A program made the translations under genes and the position numbers. Below are positions 61,946 to 64,000 of a DNA stretch of 64,000 bases, in pieces; within the stretch, counting starts at the first letter, position 1, and each line of letters opens with the position of its first letter. Source of the DNA: Vibrio atypicus (GTDB lineage Bacteria; Pseudomonadota; Gammaproteobacteria; Enterobacterales; Vibrionaceae); NCBI RefSeq assembly GCF_009811315.1, contig NZ_BLID01000008.1:124001-188000 (forward strand), written 5' to 3'. The notes beneath the pieces are model-generated. The model saw only the letters and a program-made list of their open reading frames with translations, searched no databases and had not been told where the DNA came from.

Positions 61946-62596
61946 GTGATTAAACTAGACAAGTTAACGAAATACTACCCTTCAGACCTAGGTAATCAAT
62001 ATATTTTTCAGGATATATCTTTCACCTTTCCTGAAGGGCGCAATGTCGCTTTACTCGGCTCAAACGGGGCTGGTAAATCGACACTTTTCCGTATATTGGC
62101 AGGTAGTGAGTACCCGAATAAGGGGAAAGTGGTTACGGATAAAGCGCTCTCTTGGCCTGTTGCGCTTGCGACAGGTATTCACCCGCAAATGACAGGGCGT
62201 GAAAATACCCGTTTTATTGGACGAGTGAATGGCGTTGCTAATTTAGATGAGTATGAAGAAAAGGTGAAGGCGTTTGCGGAACTTGGCGTTAAGTATGATC
62301 TTCCCGTAAAAAATTACTCCAGTGGTATGCGTTCTCGCTTAGCATTTGGTTGTTGTGTTGCTATCGATTTTGACATCTATCTGATTGATGAAGCGACCTC
62401 AGTCGGAGATCAAAAGTTTAGGCAAAAGGCCAAAAATGCCTTGTTGGAGAAGAGTAAAACCGCTAGCGTAATCATGGTTAGTCATGACATGAAAGAGATT
62501 CGCCAGTTTTGTGATAGTGCAGTTATTCTTCATCAGGGTGAACTAACGTTTTACGATGATCTAGAAGAAGCGCTAGACGTGTATAAGACCCTTTAG
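61946..62596 (+). CDS. kpsT: Capsule ABC transporter ATPase, KpsT-like
   Basis: The 216-residue protein starts at GTG 61946. It has Walker A GSNGAGKST, the signature YSSGMRSRLAF, Walker B FDIYLIDEATS and the VSHD switch His, in a form and length matching KpsT/BexA/CtrD. It lacks a C-terminal carbohydrate-binding domain of the Wzt type. It is the last gene of the operon, far from its partner kpsM-like gene at 44777. Confidence 0.92.
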   Translation: MIKLDKLTKYYPSDLGNQYIFQDISFTFPEGRNVALLGSNGAGKSTLFRILAGSEYPNKGKVVTDKALSWPVALATGIHPQMTGRENTRFIGRVNGVANLDEYEEKVKAFAELGVKYDLPVKNYSSGMRSRLAFGCCVAIDFDIYLIDEATSVGDQKFRQKAKNALLEKSKTASVIMVSHDMKEIRQFCDSAVILHQGELTFYDDLEEALDVYKTL

Positions 62597-62598
62597 GG

Positions 62599-62615
62599 AA
62601 GATGGCTGCCATCTT
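62599..62615 (+). terminator. Possible weak terminator after kpsT
   Basis: A 7-bp stem (AAGATGG with CCATCTT) and 3-base loop directly follow the kpsT stop codon. The following GTACCTTCTTGACTTTT is only moderately T-rich, so termination is uncertain. Confidence 0.4.
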
Positions 62616-62640
62616 GTACCTTCTTGACTTTTAATGAACT

Positions 62641-62661
62641 TGAACCTTGAACCTTGAACCT
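62641..62661. repeat. Heptanucleotide array, TGAACCT x3
   Basis: Three perfect TGAACCT copies, with a degenerate copy upstream, overlap the start of the permease gene. An ATG at 62634 is out of frame with that gene; removing one copy would put it in frame. Confidence 0.95.
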
Positions 62662-64000
62662 TCCCATATAGTCCTAGCTCTGTTTGCATTTACTATAGCT
62701 GGCCTCATAAAGTTTCAGTCCAAACCTGAAAGAGTGTTTGGTGTTTTATTGTTAGTACTATTTGCTTGTGGCTTTGTTACTAATGAGCAAGTCGTCGCGA
62801 GTTTCGCTAACACAGGTGTCCTGACACTTATACTGTTGATGGTGTGCTCACTTGCACTGGAAAAAACTAAGATATTACGCCAAATTGCCAATTACGTTGT
62901 TAGACCTAGTTATATCCGCTCGTGGTTAAATTTATTCACATTTAGTGCGCTATCTTCTGCTGTTCTTAACAACACTGCTGTCGTTTCTGCCATGTTGGCT
63001 CCGATACGCTCAAACCTTTACCACGCTCCCAGCCGATTGCTTATTCCTCTTTCTTATGCAGCTATTCTAGGTGGTACGCTAACGCTTGTTGGTACATCAA
63101 CGAACCTTATCGTTAACTCTATGGTGGTAGAGTCTGGCTTGCCAGCATTAGGCTTTTTTGATTTTACGTTGATTGGTTCATTTTTAGTGGTAGGGTGTGG
63201 CGTTACTTTGTTTTTGATAAGTCGCTGGTTGCCTAATCGCTTTGAGCATACCAAAGCAATTGCCGACTATTTTATTGATACTAAAGTGATGGCGGGTTCT
63301 TCATTGATTGGTCGCTCTATTGAAGATAATGGGCTGAGGAACTTAGAAGCCCTGTTTCTGGTTGAGCTGCAAAGGGGGGGGCATCTTATTTCGCCTGTTT
63401 CTCCATCCCAAGTTTTACAGCAGGGTGATAGGTTGCTTTTCAGTGGCGATATTAAAAAAGTTACCTTGCTCAATCAATTTTCTGGCTTAGAGTCTTTCGC
63501 CAACCAAAATGGCTTACCATTGGATAATCTCTCTGAAGTGATTGTACGACCTGAGAGCAGCTTGGTTGGTAAGACACTCAAACATGCAGGATTTCGTGCC
63601 CTATTTGATGCTGCGGTGGTCGCGATTAAACGTGATGGTGAGCGCTTATCGGGGAAATTAGGTGATGTCACGCTAAAGCCTGGTGATAACTTAGTGTTGG
63701 CAGTGGGTGAAGACTTTAAATCTAGGCACAACTTGAATAAGAACTTCTTTTTTGTGAGTGGTGTCGAAACAGAACGCACTCTCACTCCAAACAAAGAGCG
63801 GTTGGCTGTGTTAGGTTTTGTTACCTCTATAGCTTTATCTGCTTTGGGTTTAGTTCCACTTTTTAAGAGTTTGTTACTGTTTTTAGGTGTATTACTTTTA
63901 ACCAATACGTTAAAACCTAATGAGATTTTGCAGCGTCTGCCAACTCAGATTTGGCTGATCATCTCATCAGCACTTCTATTGTCCTATGCGCTTTCAAACA
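62647..64000 (+). CDS. SLC13-type permease with TrkA-C-like domains, 3' end outside window
   Basis: The frame is open from 62644 to the window edge (about 450 residues) and codes for a membrane protein: LFAFTIAGLIKFQSKPERVF, TLILLMVCSLALEKTK, SALSSAVLNNTAVVSAML, YAAILGGTLTLVGTSTNLIVNSMV, then two cytosolic TrkA-C-like stretches (about residues 225-360; LVGKTLKHAG, LKPGDNLVLAVGE). This is the DASS/SLC13 family, which includes sulfate carriers. No ATG is available in frame; TTG 62647 (MNLEP) inside the heptamer array is the best start. The next gene is unknown; in vibrios such permeases can sit with cysDN/cysC. Confidence 0.85.
   Translation, partial: MNLEPSHIVLALFAFTIAGLIKFQSKPERVFGVLLLVLFACGFVTNEQVVASFANTGVLTLILLMVCSLALEKTKILRQIANYVVRPSYIRSWLNLFTFSALSSAVLNNTAVVSAMLAPIRSNLYHAPSRLLIPLSYAAILGGTLTLVGTSTNLIVNSMVVESGLPALGFFDFTLIGSFLVVGCGVTLFLISRWLPNRFEHTKAIADYFIDTKVMAGSSLIGRSIEDNGLRNLEALFLVELQRGGHLISPVSPSQVLQQGDRLLFSGDIKKVTLLNQFSGLESFANQNGLPLDNLSEVIVRPESSLVGKTLKHAGFRALFDAAVVAIKRDGERLSGKLGDVTLKPGDNLVLAVGEDFKSRHNLNKNFFFVSGVETERTLTPNKERLAVLGFVTSIALSALGLVPLFKSLLLFLGVLLLTNTLKPNEILQRLPTQIWLIISSALLLSYALSN

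Noticed and set aside
63474..63905. 143-residue minus-strand reading frame (with others at 63054 and 63267)
   Set aside because: It lies opposite a continuous plus-strand frame that codes for a clear membrane permease; composition is that of an antisense shadow.

Overview
The window reads as chromosomal DNA of a Vibrio or close Vibrionaceae relative. It carries a hldD-lpxM-waaF-waaL-waaA core and lipid A operon, an O-antigen type locus, the housekeeping block birA-murB-pssA, a yjb/gfc-type operon, and a second, capsule-like locus. No rRNA, tRNA, insertion sequence, prophage or CRISPR array was seen.

Layout. 1-2083 (+): tail of the Kdo kinase gene kdkA and a YejM/PbgA-like membrane protein. 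2114-8843 (-): six-gene lipid A and core operon. 8844-9146: divergent control region with a JUMPStart/ops element. 9147-32598 (+): one long O-antigen type operon. Genes for ManNAc(3NAc)A synthesis (wbpB, tviB-like dehydrogenase, wbpD, wbpE, wbpI) and for its acetamidino modification (hisH2, hisF2, wbpG) share it with an epimerase/aminotransferase/formyltransferase set, a deacetylase-like protein, an LpxD-like N-acyltransferase beside a 3-hydroxyacyl-CoA dehydrogenase, a Wzx flippase, four glycosyltransferases, and a bacillosamine-type initiation set (PglC-, PglD-, PglE- and WbpM/PglF-like). No Wzy polymerase or Wzz was found. 32651-36664: birA, murB, a GNAT protein and pssA. 36725-42327 (-): an unknown lipoprotein, then yjbE/F/G/H (gfcA-D) homologues.

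42328-62596 (+): a second JUMPStart/ops element, a small lipoprotein, KpsD-, KpsM- and KpsE-like export proteins, rmlA/C/D/B for dTDP-L-rhamnose, two GT2 enzymes, large WbsX/RgpF and RgpF/HAD proteins, three sulfotransferase-like proteins, a methyltransferase and, 16 kb from kpsM, the KpsT-like ATPase. From 62647 to the window end a partial SLC13-type permease with TrkA-C-like domains follows.

How it fits together (inference). The left locus would build a lipid-linked O-unit starting on a di-N-acetylbacillosamine-type sugar and carrying an amidino-mannuronic acid plus formylated and/or 3-hydroxybutyrylated amino sugars; Wzx flips it and WaaL joins it to the core. The right locus would make a rhamnose-containing, probably sulfated polysaccharide exported by an ABC system. 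Both operons start with an ops element, which suggests shared RfaH control. Four spacers at the right locus hold heptanucleotide repeats; one sits at the start of the permease gene and could switch its reading frame. The strongest leads are the sulfated-capsule hypothesis, the hydroxybutyryl cassette, the missing Wzy, and the heptamer repeats.
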